A DNA stretch of 64,000 nt from Sphingomonas zeae (GTDB lineage: Bacteria; Pseudomonadota; Alphaproteobacteria; Sphingomonadales; Sphingomonadaceae). Every line of letters begins with the position of its first letter. Within the stretch, counting starts at the first letter, position 1. The notes under the pieces were generated by a model. The model searched no databases. It saw nothing but the letters and a program-made list of their open reading frames with translations, and was not told the origin of the DNA. Shown here one piece after another: positions 25,182 to 33,918 of this stretch. The position numbers and the translations under genes are program-made. The stretch covers positions 27,665 through 91,664 of the forward strand of contig NZ_JACIFA010000013.1 in assembly GCF_014197135.1 (NCBI RefSeq). Direction: 5' to 3'.

Positions 25182-25822
25182 GCTGGACACGCGATCAAAT
25201 GGCCGCCCGCGCCGCGCAAGAGCTGCGCGACGGCTATTACGTCAACCTGGGGATCGGCATTCCGACGCTGGTCGCCAACCACGTCGCCCCCGACATCGAC
25301 ATCACGCTGCAATCCGAAAACGGCATCCTGGGCTTGGGTGCGTTTCCGACTGAAGCCGAGGTGGACCCGGACATCATCAATGCCGGCAAGCAAACGGTCA
25401 CCGAACTCGACCGGACCAGCTATGTCTCGTCCGCCGACAGCTTCGGGATGATCCGCGGCGGCCATATCCAGCTGTCGGTGCTGGGCGCGATGGAGGTCGC
25501 GGAGAATGGCGATCTTGCCAACTGGATGGTGCCGGGCAAGATGGTGAAAGGCCCCGGTGGAGCGATGGATCTGGTCGCAGGCGTGCGGCGAATCATCGTG
25601 CTGATGGACCATCTCGACAAGGCGGGCAGCCCCAAGTTTCGCCGCGCCTGCACGCTGCCGCTGACCGGTACTAATGTCGTGGACATGGTCATCACCAACC
25701 TGGCCGTGTTCGAACGGCCGGACCGCGCGTCGCCCTTCCGCCTGATCGAACGCGCGCCCGGCGTGACGCTCGACCGGGTGCGCGATGCGACCGAAGCCCA
25801 TTTCGAGGTATCGCCCGCATGA
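25178..25822 (+). CDS. 3-oxoacid CoA-transferase, subunit B
   Basis: About 214 residues. The catalytic glutamate is in LQSENGILGLG, with YVNLGIGIPTLVANHV before it and GAMEVAENGDLANWMVPGKM after, all hallmarks of the beta subunit. The start at 25178 overlaps the A-subunit stop (ATGA), and its own stop overlaps the next dehydrogenase start. Together with subunit A it forms a complete transferase. Confidence 0.93.
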   Translation: MSWTRDQMAARAAQELRDGYYVNLGIGIPTLVANHVAPDIDITLQSENGILGLGAFPTEAEVDPDIINAGKQTVTELDRTSYVSSADSFGMIRGGHIQLSVLGAMEVAENGDLANWMVPGKMVKGPGGAMDLVAGVRRIIVLMDHLDKAGSPKFRRACTLPLTGTNVVDMVITNLAVFERPDRASPFRLIERAPGVTLDRVRDATEAHFEVSPA

Positions 25823-27012
25823 TCCCTTTCGTTTCCGACCGCGCCACCGCGATCGCCGACCGTGTCGAGGCGTTCGTGCGCGATATCGTGATCCCGTTCG
25901 AACAGGACGTGCGGTTTGAGGTTCACGGCCATGGCCCCCCCGCCGAACTGGTCGCTGAGCTGCGTGCGCGCGCGCGCGAGGCCGGCGTGCTCACCCCGCA
26001 CATCCTCGCCGACGGCACGCATTTGTCGCAGCGCGAGACGGCGGTGGTGCTGATCGCGTCAGGATTGTCCCCGCTCGGTCCGGTCGCGGTCAACACGATG
26101 GCACCGGACGAGGGCAACATGTTCCTGCTCGGGCATGTCGCCAATGACGAGCAGAAACGCCGCTTCCTCGCCCCGTTGGTGGACGGCAGCGCGCGCTCCG
26201 CCTTCTTCATGACCGAGCCGGCGGTTGAGGGCGGCGCCGGGTCCGATCCTTCGATGATGCAGACGCGCTGCGTGCGCGACGGCGACGATTGGGTGATCGA
26301 CGGGCACAAGACCTTCATCACCGGTGCGCTGGGCGCGCGCGTCGGCATCGTCATGGCGCGGACCCCCGAAGAGGGGGCGGGCCAGGCCTGCCTGTTCCTC
26401 GTCGACCTGCCCGATCCGGCGATCCGCATCGAGCGCGTGCTCGACACGATCGACAGCTCGATGCCCGGCGGCCATTCGCTCATCGCCATCGATGGTCTGC
26501 GCGTGCCGGCATCGCAAATGCTGGGCGAGGTCGGCGACGGATTCCGGCTTGCACAGGTCCGCCTCAGCCCCGCGCGCCTGTCGCACTGCATGCGCTGGCT
26601 CGGCGCGGCGATCCGCGCCCAGGAGATCGCGACCGAGTACGCCTGCCGCCGCCGCGCCTTCGGCACGCTGCTGATCGACCATGAGGGCGTCGGCTTCATG
26701 CTGGCGGAGAACCGCATCGACCTGCAACAGTCCGCGCTGATGATCGACTGGTGTGCGGGCGTGCTCGACAGCGGCTCGCTCGGCACCACCGAAAGCTCGA
26801 TGGCGAAGGTCGCGGTGTCGGAAGCGGTCAGCCGCATCGCCGACAAATGCGTGCAGGTGATGGGCGGGACCGGCGTGTCGGGCGATACGGTCGTGGAGCA
26901 GGTCTATCGCGAGGTGCGCGCCTTCCGCATCTACGACGGGCCGACCGAGGTGCACAAATGGTCGCTCGCCAAGAAAATCAAACGCGAACGCCTGTCCAGG
27001 AACCATCCATGA
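25819..27012 (+). CDS. acyl-CoA dehydrogenase, ACAD10/11-like
   Basis: 397 residues. FAD/substrate motifs read FFMTEPAVEGGAGSDPSMMQ and WVIDGHKTFITGALGAR. The C-terminal catalytic segment is REVRAFRIYDGPTEVHKWSL, with Asp-Gly-Pro-Thr-Glu as in ACAD10/11-type enzymes and not the EGTxEI of chain-length classes. It overlaps by 4 bp a kinase-fold protein. In animals that kinase and this dehydrogenase type are domains of one polypeptide, so the pair likely acts in sequence on a hydroxyacyl-CoA. Confidence 0.9.
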   Translation: MIPFVSDRATAIADRVEAFVRDIVIPFEQDVRFEVHGHGPPAELVAELRARAREAGVLTPHILADGTHLSQRETAVVLIASGLSPLGPVAVNTMAPDEGNMFLLGHVANDEQKRRFLAPLVDGSARSAFFMTEPAVEGGAGSDPSMMQTRCVRDGDDWVIDGHKTFITGALGARVGIVMARTPEEGAGQACLFLVDLPDPAIRIERVLDTIDSSMPGGHSLIAIDGLRVPASQMLGEVGDGFRLAQVRLSPARLSHCMRWLGAAIRAQEIATEYACRRRAFGTLLIDHEGVGFMLAENRIDLQQSALMIDWCAGVLDSGSLGTTESSMAKVAVSEAVSRIADKCVQVMGGTGVSGDTVVEQVYREVRAFRIYDGPTEVHKWSLAKKIKRERLSRNHP

Positions 27013-28082
27013 GCGCGGATGACAATGTGGGCGTGACCGCGGTCCGCGCCGGCTTCGCGATCGACGAGGATGCGCTCGGCCGGTGGATGTCGGCCCATGT
27101 CTCGGATTTTGCCGGGCCGATCGTGGTCGAGCAGTTCCGCGGCGGGCAGTCCAACCCGACCTATCGCATCACAACCGGCAACGGCCGATATGTCCTGCGC
27201 CGCAAGCCGCCCGGCCCGATCTTGAAGGGCGCACATGCGATCGAGCGTGAGGCGCAGGTCTTGCAGGCGTTGGCCGGAACCGGGGTCCCCGTGCCGCAGG
27301 TGCATGGCTTGTGCGCCGACCCGGCGGTGATTGGATCGCCCTTCTACGTCATGTCCTTGGTCGAGGGACGCATTTTCTGGGACGCAACCATCCCCGGCGT
27401 CGCCGCGGACGAGCGTGCCGCGCTGTTCGACGCGATGAACCAGACGCTCGCACAGTTGCACATGGTCGACATCGATGCCGCCGGGCTGACCGATTTTGGA
27501 CGACCCGGCAATTATTTCGAACGGCAGGTGCGCCGCTGGTCGCAGCAATATGCCGAGGATATCGACGCCGGACGCGACGCCGACATGGACCGGGTGATCG
27601 ACTGGCTGCAGAAAAACATCCCCGACGATGACGGACGCGTCGCGCTGACCCATGGCGACTTCCGCATCGACAACATGATCTTTCACCCCAGCGAACCGCG
27701 CGTGCTAGCGGTACTCGACTGGGAATTGTCGACGCTGGGGCATCCGGGTGCCGATTTCGCCTATCACGCGATGATGTACCACATGCCGCCCGACATCGTC
27801 GCGGGGCTGGGCGGCCACAACCTTGCCGGAACCGGCATCCCGAGCGAGCAGGACTATGTCGCGGCCTATTGCCGGCGCAGCGGGCTCGACGGCCTGCCCG
27901 ACTATCCCTTCTACCGCGCCTTTGTCGTGTTCCGACTCGCAGCAATCTTCCACGGCATCAAGGGGCGCGTAATCCGGGGCACCGCCGCCTCCGCGCAAGC
28001 GCAGGAACGCGCGCGCGCCCTGCCCCGGCTGACCGCGCTGGCATGGCAACAGGTTCGCGCGGCCGCTGGCGACGGCGTCTGA
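27009..28082 (+). CDS. APH-type phosphotransferase, ACAD10/11-kinase-like
   Basis: About 357 residues from the ATG overlapping the dehydrogenase stop. N-terminal FRGGQSNPTYRI and YVLRRKPPGPILKGAHAIER are characteristic of the APH domain found fused to ACAD10/11. The catalytic loop ALTHGDFRIDNMIFHP and metal-binding VLDWELSTLGHPGADFAYH are complete. Recent work on ACAD10/11 shows the kinase domain phosphorylates 4-hydroxyacyl-CoAs before the dehydrogenase domain removes phosphate. The same chemistry is my inference here. A thiolase gene follows after 25 bp. Confidence 0.87.
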   Translation: MSADDNVGVTAVRAGFAIDEDALGRWMSAHVSDFAGPIVVEQFRGGQSNPTYRITTGNGRYVLRRKPPGPILKGAHAIEREAQVLQALAGTGVPVPQVHGLCADPAVIGSPFYVMSLVEGRIFWDATIPGVAADERAALFDAMNQTLAQLHMVDIDAAGLTDFGRPGNYFERQVRRWSQQYAEDIDAGRDADMDRVIDWLQKNIPDDDGRVALTHGDFRIDNMIFHPSEPRVLAVLDWELSTLGHPGADFAYHAMMYHMPPDIVAGLGGHNLAGTGIPSEQDYVAAYCRRSGLDGLPDYPFYRAFVVFRLAAIFHGIKGRVIRGTAASAQAQERARALPRLTALAWQQVRAAAGDGV

Positions 28083-28107
28083 CCCCTTCTCGAACACAGG
28101 ACACGAC

Positions 28108-29304
28108 ATGGAACCCATCTACATCCTATCCGGCGTACGCACCGCGATCGGCGACTTCGGCGGAAGCCTGAAGGACTTTTCACCCGCCGATCTCGGCGCG
28201 CTCGTCATCGCCGAGGCGGTGCGGCGTGCCGGCATTGACAGCGCGGACGTCGATCATGTCGTGATCGGCAACGTCATCCCTACCGTGCCCAAGGATGCCT
28301 ATGTCGCGCGGATCGCGGCGGTGCGCGCCGGTATCCCGGTCGCGGCCCCCGCGCTGACGCTCAACCGGCTGTGCGGATCGGGGCTGCAGGCGATCATCTC
28401 TGCCGCGCAGATGATCGCGCTCGGCGATGCCGATCTGGCGGTCGCCGGAGGCGCGGAAGTGATGAGCCGCGCGCCGCATGTCGTCCCCGCGCTGCGCTGG
28501 GGACAGAAGATGGGGCCGGCCACGATGATCGACGCGATGGTCGAGGTGCTGAGCGATCCGTTCGAAGACATCCACATGGGCGTCACCGCCGAGAATGTCG
28601 CGACCCGCTTCGGTGTCGATCGCGCGGCGCAGGACGCGCTGGCGGTCGAAAGCCACCGCCGCGCCGCACAGGCGCAGCAGGAAGGCCGTTTCGACAGCCA
28701 GATCGTCCCCATCGAGGTGCGCGAGAAGGGCGGGACGCGCACCTTCGATCGTGACGAGCACGTCCGCGGCAACACTACGCCTACCGATCTTGCCGGGCTG
28801 AAGACGGTGTTCAAGAAGGACGGCACCGTCACCGCGGGCAATGCCAGCGGTATCAACGATGCCGCCGCCGCACTCGTCCTGGCGTCTGCCGCGGCGGTCG
28901 CCGACTGGGGTCTGACGCCGCTCGCGCGCATTGTCGGCTGGGGCTTTGCCGGTGTCGACCCGGCCATCATGGGCATCGGTCCGGTTCATGCCGTTCCCGC
29001 GGCGCTGGCGAAGGCGGGCCTATCGCTCGACCAGATCGACGTCATCGAATCCAACGAGGCGTTCGCGGCGCAGGCGTGCGCAGTGGCGACCGCACTCGGC
29101 TTTGATCCCGCCCGTACCAACCCCAATGGCTCGGGCATCAGTCTGGGCCATCCGATCGGCGCGACCGGGGCGATCCTGACCGTCAAGGCCATTTACGAGC
29201 TACAGCGGACCGGCGGCCGCTACGCGCTCATCACCATGTGCATCGGTGGTGGCCAGGGCATCGCGCTCGTGGTGGAACTCGTGGCGCCCGCCACGGCGGC
29301 ATGA
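28108..29304 (+). CDS. acetyl-CoA C-acyltransferase (thiolase)
   Basis: 398 residues, standard for degradative or biosynthetic thiolases. The nucleophile is in LTLNRLCGSGLQAIISAAQ, the His-containing motif is NPNGSGISLGHPIGATGAIL, and the second catalytic Cys is in ALITMCIGGGQGIALV. It cleaves a 3-ketoacyl-CoA with CoA to give acetyl- or propionyl-CoA and a shortened chain. It closes the long rightward operon, and the TetR-family gene converges on it from the other side. Confidence 0.95.
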   Translation: MEPIYILSGVRTAIGDFGGSLKDFSPADLGALVIAEAVRRAGIDSADVDHVVIGNVIPTVPKDAYVARIAAVRAGIPVAAPALTLNRLCGSGLQAIISAAQMIALGDADLAVAGGAEVMSRAPHVVPALRWGQKMGPATMIDAMVEVLSDPFEDIHMGVTAENVATRFGVDRAAQDALAVESHRRAAQAQQEGRFDSQIVPIEVREKGGTRTFDRDEHVRGNTTPTDLAGLKTVFKKDGTVTAGNASGINDAAAALVLASAAAVADWGLTPLARIVGWGFAGVDPAIMGIGPVHAVPAALAKAGLSLDQIDVIESNEAFAAQACAVATALGFDPARTNPNGSGISLGHPIGATGAILTVKAIYELQRTGGRYALITMCIGGGQGIALVVELVAPATAA

Positions 29305-29310
29305 TCGGTC

Positions 29311-29347
29311 ACGCGGCGCGGTGCTTGGCCACGGTACCCCGCCGCGT
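29311..29347. terminator. possible bidirectional terminator stem
   Basis: ACGCGGCG and its exact reverse complement CGCCGCGT are separated by 21 nt between the convergent thiolase and TetR-family genes. There is no T tract and the loop is long, so this is only a weak candidate. Confidence 0.3.
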
Positions 29348-30018
29348 CAGGCCGGGCGTGCGTCCAGCACCGCCTGCGCGCCCGTTATGAAGACGTCGAT
29401 GCTGAACGCGATCTGTTCGTCGCCATAGGTGTCGTACCCATGGTTCAGGATGCGCACCAGATTGGCGAACTTGCTGGCATCCAATCGCTCCAGCGCCTCG
29501 CGCAACGCCCGCGGGCGCGGGCGTTCGTCTGCGCCTTCCGCCTGCATGACGTCGCGCGCGTGCCCCAGACATAGCGTCGACAGCATCGTAACCAGCCGGA
29601 CCGCGGCTTCGTCGGCGAACCCTGCCTCGAAGAAGCGCGCGAACAGGCTTTCGGACGCCTCGAGCGACCATGTCGTCAATGGTTCCTCGAACCACAGATG
29701 CTCCGACAAGGTACCCAGCGACAGCGCGCTCTCGACGAAGCGCCTGGCATAGATGCGTGACGCCGCGCGCCAATCCTCGGCCGCGCGGACCGCGTCCGGC
29801 GAGAATTGATCCGCGAACGCCTTGTGCGCGAGAATGGTGAGCAGCGCTTGCCGGTCCTTCACGTAATAGTTCAGCGCTTTCCGATCGACGTTCAGCGCGG
29901 CGGCAAGGCGCTGCATCGTCAGCGTCTCGCTGTCGAGCGCCTGCGCGGCGCGGACGATCTGATCGAGGTCGAGGCCCGCCCGTTGGCCGCGTGCGCGGGC
30001 ATTGTGGCGCGTCGTCAT
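29347..30018 (-). CDS. TetR-family transcriptional regulator
   Basis: About 223 residues from MTTRHNARARGQ. The N-terminal helix-turn-helix reads LDLDQIVRAAQALDSETLTM then LAAALNVDRKALNYYVKDRQ, as in TetR proteins with a TetR_C-like ligand domain. Start choice is not certain: AGGAGG lies 32-37 nt upstream of this ATG, better placed for an ATT eight codons earlier. It is divergent from the DUF2236 oxygenase gene, and the space between holds an 18-bp perfect palindrome, the expected operator. Confidence 0.88.
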   Translation of the reverse strand: MTTRHNARARGQRAGLDLDQIVRAAQALDSETLTMQRLAAALNVDRKALNYYVKDRQALLTILAHKAFADQFSPDAVRAAEDWRAASRIYARRFVESALSLGTLSEHLWFEEPLTTWSLEASESLFARFFEAGFADEAAVRLVTMLSTLCLGHARDVMQAEGADERPRPRALREALERLDASKFANLVRILNHGYDTYGDEQIAFSIDVFITGAQAVLDARPA

Positions 30019-30149
30019 GGATGTGCATCGCCTGTCATGAATGGTCGCCGCCTCCTGTCTCACCCGCCGACCAAAGCCAAGCCCAGATCTGCCAGACGAC
30101 ATTGTCACCCGCCGCGATGCTCGCTTGACACGACGCCCCATAAGGCAAA

Positions 30150-30167
30150 TATTCCCGCGCGGGAATA
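30150..30167. promoter_or_regulatory. 18-bp perfect palindrome, likely TetR operator
   Basis: TATTCCCGCGCGGGAATA, reading the same on both strands, lies 16 bp before the oxygenase start and about 130 bp upstream of the TetR-family gene. Size, symmetry and placement fit autoregulation plus repression of the oxygenase. Confidence 0.6.
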
Positions 30168-30182
30168 AGAGAGGATCCTCCC

Positions 30183-31280
30183 ATGACAGCGCAAGCGCAG
30201 ACTGATCTCCGCACCAGCAGCAACGGCGTCAGCCGCGAAAAGCTTTTGGGTCCGGCGGCGCGATGGCGTCGCCATGGCGAGCCGAGGTTGGCCGGGTCCG
30301 CTCCCGGCGTCGACGACGGGGTATTCGGCCCCGGATCGATCGCGTGGGAAGTGTTGCTGCATCCGGCGACCATCGTCTTCCAGTCCGCTACGCAATTCAT
30401 CCTGCAACTGACCTACAAGCCTGTCTTCGCCGGCGTGCGCGATCACGACCCGATCTCGAAGAAGGCGCGGCTCGGCAAGCTGACGATGTTCGACGCCTTC
30501 GAGCGGGGACAGCGTAATTCGGGCATTCATGCGCCGATGTGGTTGGGCGACACCGATACGGCGAACCGCGTCGCCGGGCATCTCATCCGCATTCACGAGA
30601 AAGTGAAGGGCGACATTATTGACATCGGCGCGCCCGAGCTCGGAGGCTATGAGGCCAATTCGCCGCGCGATTCGATGTGGGCCGCGCTTACCGAAATGCA
30701 CACCATGTTGTGGGCCTATGAACGGCTCGCCTTTCGTGGGTTCGGCCTGCCCCGCCGCCTGCCCGATCAGGTGCGTGACGACTATATCCGTCTAGTCAAG
30801 AACTACTGCCGGCTGTTCCCGCATGAGGAGCGCGACCTGCCCGGATCGATGGCGGAGTTGGAGGCTCTCTACGCCCGCGACGCCGATCTGTTCGGGGGTA
30901 CCAAGACGCTGACGATCATCCCTGAAACGGGCCAGGATTTCCTCAAGCTCTGGCACGATTCGGTCCTTCAGAACTACGATCCGTCTCAGTTCCGGGTGAA
31001 GGTGCAGCTCTTCTTCCAGAACAAGCTACTCAAATTGCCCGCGCTGGCGGCTGTTTCGGGCCGGACGCGGCGCAATGCGGGGATTTCGCCGGCCAAGGAA
31101 CGGGCCATCCTGCTCGCCCGGTGGCTGCTGCTGCCGATGATCTGGGCGGTCCAGCAGGGGCCGATCGAACGCTACTTCATGCGGATGATGTGGGGACCCG
31201 ATGGCGTGAAGCTGGTCATGGAAGCGCGCAAGCTGCACGCCCAGGCCAAAAAGCGCGCCCGCGCGGCACAAGCGGGCTGA
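30183..31280 (+). CDS. DUF2236 / MpaB-like oxygenase family protein
   Basis: 365 residues. The N-terminal VFGPGSIAWEVLLHPATIVF and the downstream PRDSMWAALTEMHTMLWAYE are characteristic of the DUF2236 group, which includes latex-clearing protein and fungal MpaB; those members use haem to cleave isoprenoid double bonds. A histidine (EMHTML) in the family's conserved position could be a haem ligand. No signal peptide is visible. A divergent TetR regulator and operator sit just upstream. Oxidative cleavage of an isoprenoid or sterol-type side chain would fit the acyl-CoA genes next door, but this is inference. Confidence 0.75.
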   Translation: MTAQAQTDLRTSSNGVSREKLLGPAARWRRHGEPRLAGSAPGVDDGVFGPGSIAWEVLLHPATIVFQSATQFILQLTYKPVFAGVRDHDPISKKARLGKLTMFDAFERGQRNSGIHAPMWLGDTDTANRVAGHLIRIHEKVKGDIIDIGAPELGGYEANSPRDSMWAALTEMHTMLWAYERLAFRGFGLPRRLPDQVRDDYIRLVKNYCRLFPHEERDLPGSMAELEALYARDADLFGGTKTLTIIPETGQDFLKLWHDSVLQNYDPSQFRVKVQLFFQNKLLKLPALAAVSGRTRRNAGISPAKERAILLARWLLLPMIWAVQQGPIERYFMRMMWGPDGVKLVMEARKLHAQAKKRARAAQAG

Positions 31281-31479
31281 TCGCGCCGTCATCCGGCGAG
31301 ACGCGCCCAAAGCCCCGGAAGCGACGCCGGGACTTGAATGTTCGTGCCCGTGAGCAGGCGAAGCTCACGCGGTACCACACGCTTAAAGCCAGACTTGTCA
31401 TCCGAGCTAGACGATGCAGCGCCTCATCAAGCCGATGACGATGGTGACAAGCAAAGCCGCGGACGAGCGGACGTGTTTA

Positions 31480-31631
31480 CGCGGACAACGGAAGGAACAA
31501 CAGTCGCGGCCGTGTCGAGATCATCTTCGGCCGTCTCAATTATTGGCGCCGCATCGCGACCGCTACAATCGCTGCCGGCCGTTTTCTTCTCAGCCGTGAC
31601 GCTCGCCGCCGCCGTCATCTTGTGGTTGTGA
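31480..31631 (+). pseudogene. IS5-family transposase C-terminal remnant
   Basis: The reading NSRGRVEIIFGRLNYWRR closely matches the C-terminal region of the IS5-type transposase at 53778 (RIEIMFGRLKDWRR). It is then continued in other frames as RYNRCRP and SAVTLAAAVILWL, ending at TGA. At least two frameshifts separate these pieces, and no N-terminal half or inverted repeats are seen, so it is a decayed fragment. Confidence 0.75.
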
Positions 31632-31640
31632 TCCACGAGC

Positions 31641-31715
31641 CGTGACCTTAAGCTGCTCGCAGCCGGGGACAAGCCTGCCAAGATCGCCAAACTACCACAG
31701 CTTGGGCTCTCGACC
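31641..31715 (+). pseudogene. serine recombinase C-terminal HTH remnant
   Basis: The frame starting at 31641 reads RDLKLLAAGDKPAKIAKL followed by GLSTFYRH, which resembles the helix-turn-helix tail of resolvases and invertases (LLAAGKSPAEIARxLGVSRxTxYRHL). No catalytic domain is upstream. It is a short fragment with moderate similarity by eye. Confidence 0.5.
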
Positions 31716-32007
31716 TTCTACCGCCATTGTCCCGCTGGCGCTCACTCTCCCGATCGAGGATCGTTGCTCGGGAATGCGGAAGACGTCCCCAAGCCCGTTG
31801 CTCGCACCAACGGAGAAGCAAGCATAGTTCTGCTTGCGGGGTGCTATGCGCCTTTCTATCAGCATTAGGTCGCGAAAAACGGCGCTTGCGGAGGTTCACG
31901 CTTCCAGAGGCCGCAGACACGTCCGCCGCGCTTCGCGCAGCGGGCCAGCGTAATCCGAGAACGTCCGCCGGCATCGTGAGATGTCGCAACGGAAGGGGAG
32001 CGCGCAT
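31716..32007. other. intergenic, no gene recognised
   Basis: Between the recombinase remnant and the monooxygenase gene I see no supported reading frame. It probably contains the promoter of the monooxygenase and decayed mobile-element sequence. Confidence 0.4.
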
Positions 32008-33147
32008 ATGCAGAAGACGATCGGCATCATCGGTGCGGGACTGGGCGGCCTGACGCTCGCCAGTGTCCTCCATCGTCACGGAATTGGGACGACCATCTAC
32101 GAGGGCGAACCTTCGGCGACTGCCCGATGGCAGGGCGGTCTGCTCGACATGCATAAGAACAGCGGCCAGCCAGCGCTGGAGGCAGCAGGTCTGTACGATG
32201 CCTTTTTGAAGCTTGTCCGTCTTGGCGAAGATGCCAAGCGCGTGGTGGACAGCAATGGCTTCATCCTGTTCGACGCACCGGGAAGCGCAGCGTCCACGCG
32301 CCCGGAGGTCGAGCGCGGCGAGCTGCGCACGTTGCTGATGGGCTCGCTTCCCGCCCAGGCCATTCGCTGGAGCCACAAGGCCGTGTCGTTCTTTCCGCTC
32401 GGAAACGGTCGCCATCGCATCGCCTTTGCCGATGGCACCTCCGAAACGGTCGATATGCTGGTCGGCGCGGACGGTGCCTGGTCCAAGGTTCGGCCGCTCG
32501 TCTCTGAAGCGAGGCCGATCTACTCCGGCACCTGCTTCATCGAGATCGCATTGACCGGGAGGGATCCGGCCGACGCGGCCAGTATCGTAGCGATAGGTAA
32601 CGGCACGATGATGGCGCTAGCACCGGGCAAGGGTATCATCGCGCACCGCCATGCAGACGGCAGCGTGACGGGTTATGTCGCGCTCAACAAGCCGGAGGCA
32701 TGGGTCCGTTCGGTGGATTTCGATAACGTGCCGGCGGGTCTGTCCTTCCTCGCGCAACAGTTCGTGGGCTGGACGCCTCACCTCACCCATCTCATCACTA
32801 ACAGCATCGCCGCGCCGACGATCCGCCCCATCTATGCGCTCACACCCGGGGTGAAGTGGTCGAGGATAACTGGCGTGACGCTGATTGGCGATGCGGCGCA
32901 CCTCATGTCGCCTTTCGCGGGGGAGGGTGCCAACCTCGCGATGTTCGATGGCGCCGAGTTAGCTCAAGCGATCATAAATCATGGCAATGATCATGAAGCC
33001 GCCCTTTCTGCCTACGAGGCGGCGCTGTTCCCACGCAGCAGGGATATCGCGCGACTGTCAGACGACAACCTGTCGCTGTTCTTCGGTGATGGCACCCCCC
33101 ACAGCGTGGCCGAGATGTTCAGGACGCTTGTCCCGCCAGGCCCGTGA
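32008..33147 (+). CDS. TetX-like FAD-dependent monooxygenase
   Basis: About 379 residues from MQKTIGIIGAGLGGLTLASV, with AAGGGGAG upstream; an ATG 27 nt earlier is the alternative start. The FAD Rossmann motif GAGLGG, the DG motif in MLVGADGAWSKVRPLV and the GD motif in TLIGDAAHLMSPFAGEGANL are complete. GGLLDMHKNSGQPALEAAGL is notably close to the equivalent region of the TetX tetracycline-inactivating monooxygenases. It probably hydroxylates an aromatic or polyketide-like compound. It stands alone between decayed insertion-sequence pieces, suggesting arrival by transfer. Confidence 0.85.
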   Translation: MQKTIGIIGAGLGGLTLASVLHRHGIGTTIYEGEPSATARWQGGLLDMHKNSGQPALEAAGLYDAFLKLVRLGEDAKRVVDSNGFILFDAPGSAASTRPEVERGELRTLLMGSLPAQAIRWSHKAVSFFPLGNGRHRIAFADGTSETVDMLVGADGAWSKVRPLVSEARPIYSGTCFIEIALTGRDPADAASIVAIGNGTMMALAPGKGIIAHRHADGSVTGYVALNKPEAWVRSVDFDNVPAGLSFLAQQFVGWTPHLTHLITNSIAAPTIRPIYALTPGVKWSRITGVTLIGDAAHLMSPFAGEGANLAMFDGAELAQAIINHGNDHEAALSAYEAALFPRSRDIARLSDDNLSLFFGDGTPHSVAEMFRTLVPPGP

Positions 33148-33722
33148 CAGGCGTCCCGTATCCGTCCCGATTGGGAAGGTTGAACGGGAAAGTCCGGTCA
33201 ACCTCCGTCGTCCTGAGGCGTCAGACGAGGCCGCTTTCCCCAAATCCGTTCCCGATTGCGATTTCCCGAAACCATGTGTTGAACATGGAGTAAGGGGGCT
33301 GTTGCGGCATCCCGAAAAAGACGGTCCGATGTGTCGAGTCCATCTGCCTAACGGCTAGCACCGGATCGGAAGCGAACTAGCGCCTGCGGCTGAAAGGCCC
33401 ACAGCGCGAAGCCGCCATTCTGCAGGCGCGCTCGCTTCCCCGGTTTCGGCCGCCGGTTCCATGTTGGCATTTGCTGATCCCCTGAGCAGAAATGCTCTCT
33501 CCATTCGCAAGTCACCCAAGTCGCCAACGCCTTGGCGAGGGCGGCGTTCGCCCAAGGCGGGCAGCACCTTGAGGGCGCGTGTCGCCACCTCCTCCTCACC
33601 CGAACCCGTGCGGTGATTGGCGCAAAGCTGGCTCGAACCAGTTTTTCTACGGACGGGGCGGCAGATCATCGTCCGACACCACCTCTTTGCAGACAATTCG
33701 TTCAGGGTCAGAAAGATCGCGT
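33148..33722. other. 575-bp intergenic region, no intact gene
   Basis: Several overlapping frames are open but none has convincing composition, start signal or recognisable motif. It lies between a TetX-like gene and an IS3 remnant and is best regarded as decayed mobile-element or junction DNA. Confidence 0.4.
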
Positions 33723-33845
33723 TTAGAACCTCTATCGCAGTGCCAGCCGCATGGGATGTCGAGCGCGACCTACTACGCGGGGAAGGCGAAGTTCGGCGGC
33801 TTGGAGGTATCCGACGCAAAGCGGCTGACGGCGAAAAATGGCGGG
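33723..33845 (+). pseudogene. IS3-family OrfA remnant
   Basis: The translated fragment HGMSSATYYAGKAKFGGLEV followed by SDAKRL matches the conserved HTH region of IS3/IS407-type OrfA proteins (HGMSxATYYxWKAKYGGxxVSDAKRL). The usual leucine-zipper continuation is replaced by unrelated sequence, and there is no OrfB. Only a short internal part remains. Confidence 0.7.
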
Positions 33846-33918
33846 CCTTTTGAAGCGGACGTGCGCCCGTCCCTCCACCTTTGTCACAGAGGTTCATCCC
33901 AGCCCCGCTTTTCCCGGC

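Noticed and set aside
33355..33918. Minus-strand open frame continuing from the halogenase-adjacent fragment
   Set aside because: Composition changes abruptly and it lies antisense to the IS3 remnant; no domain visible beyond the first 50 codons.
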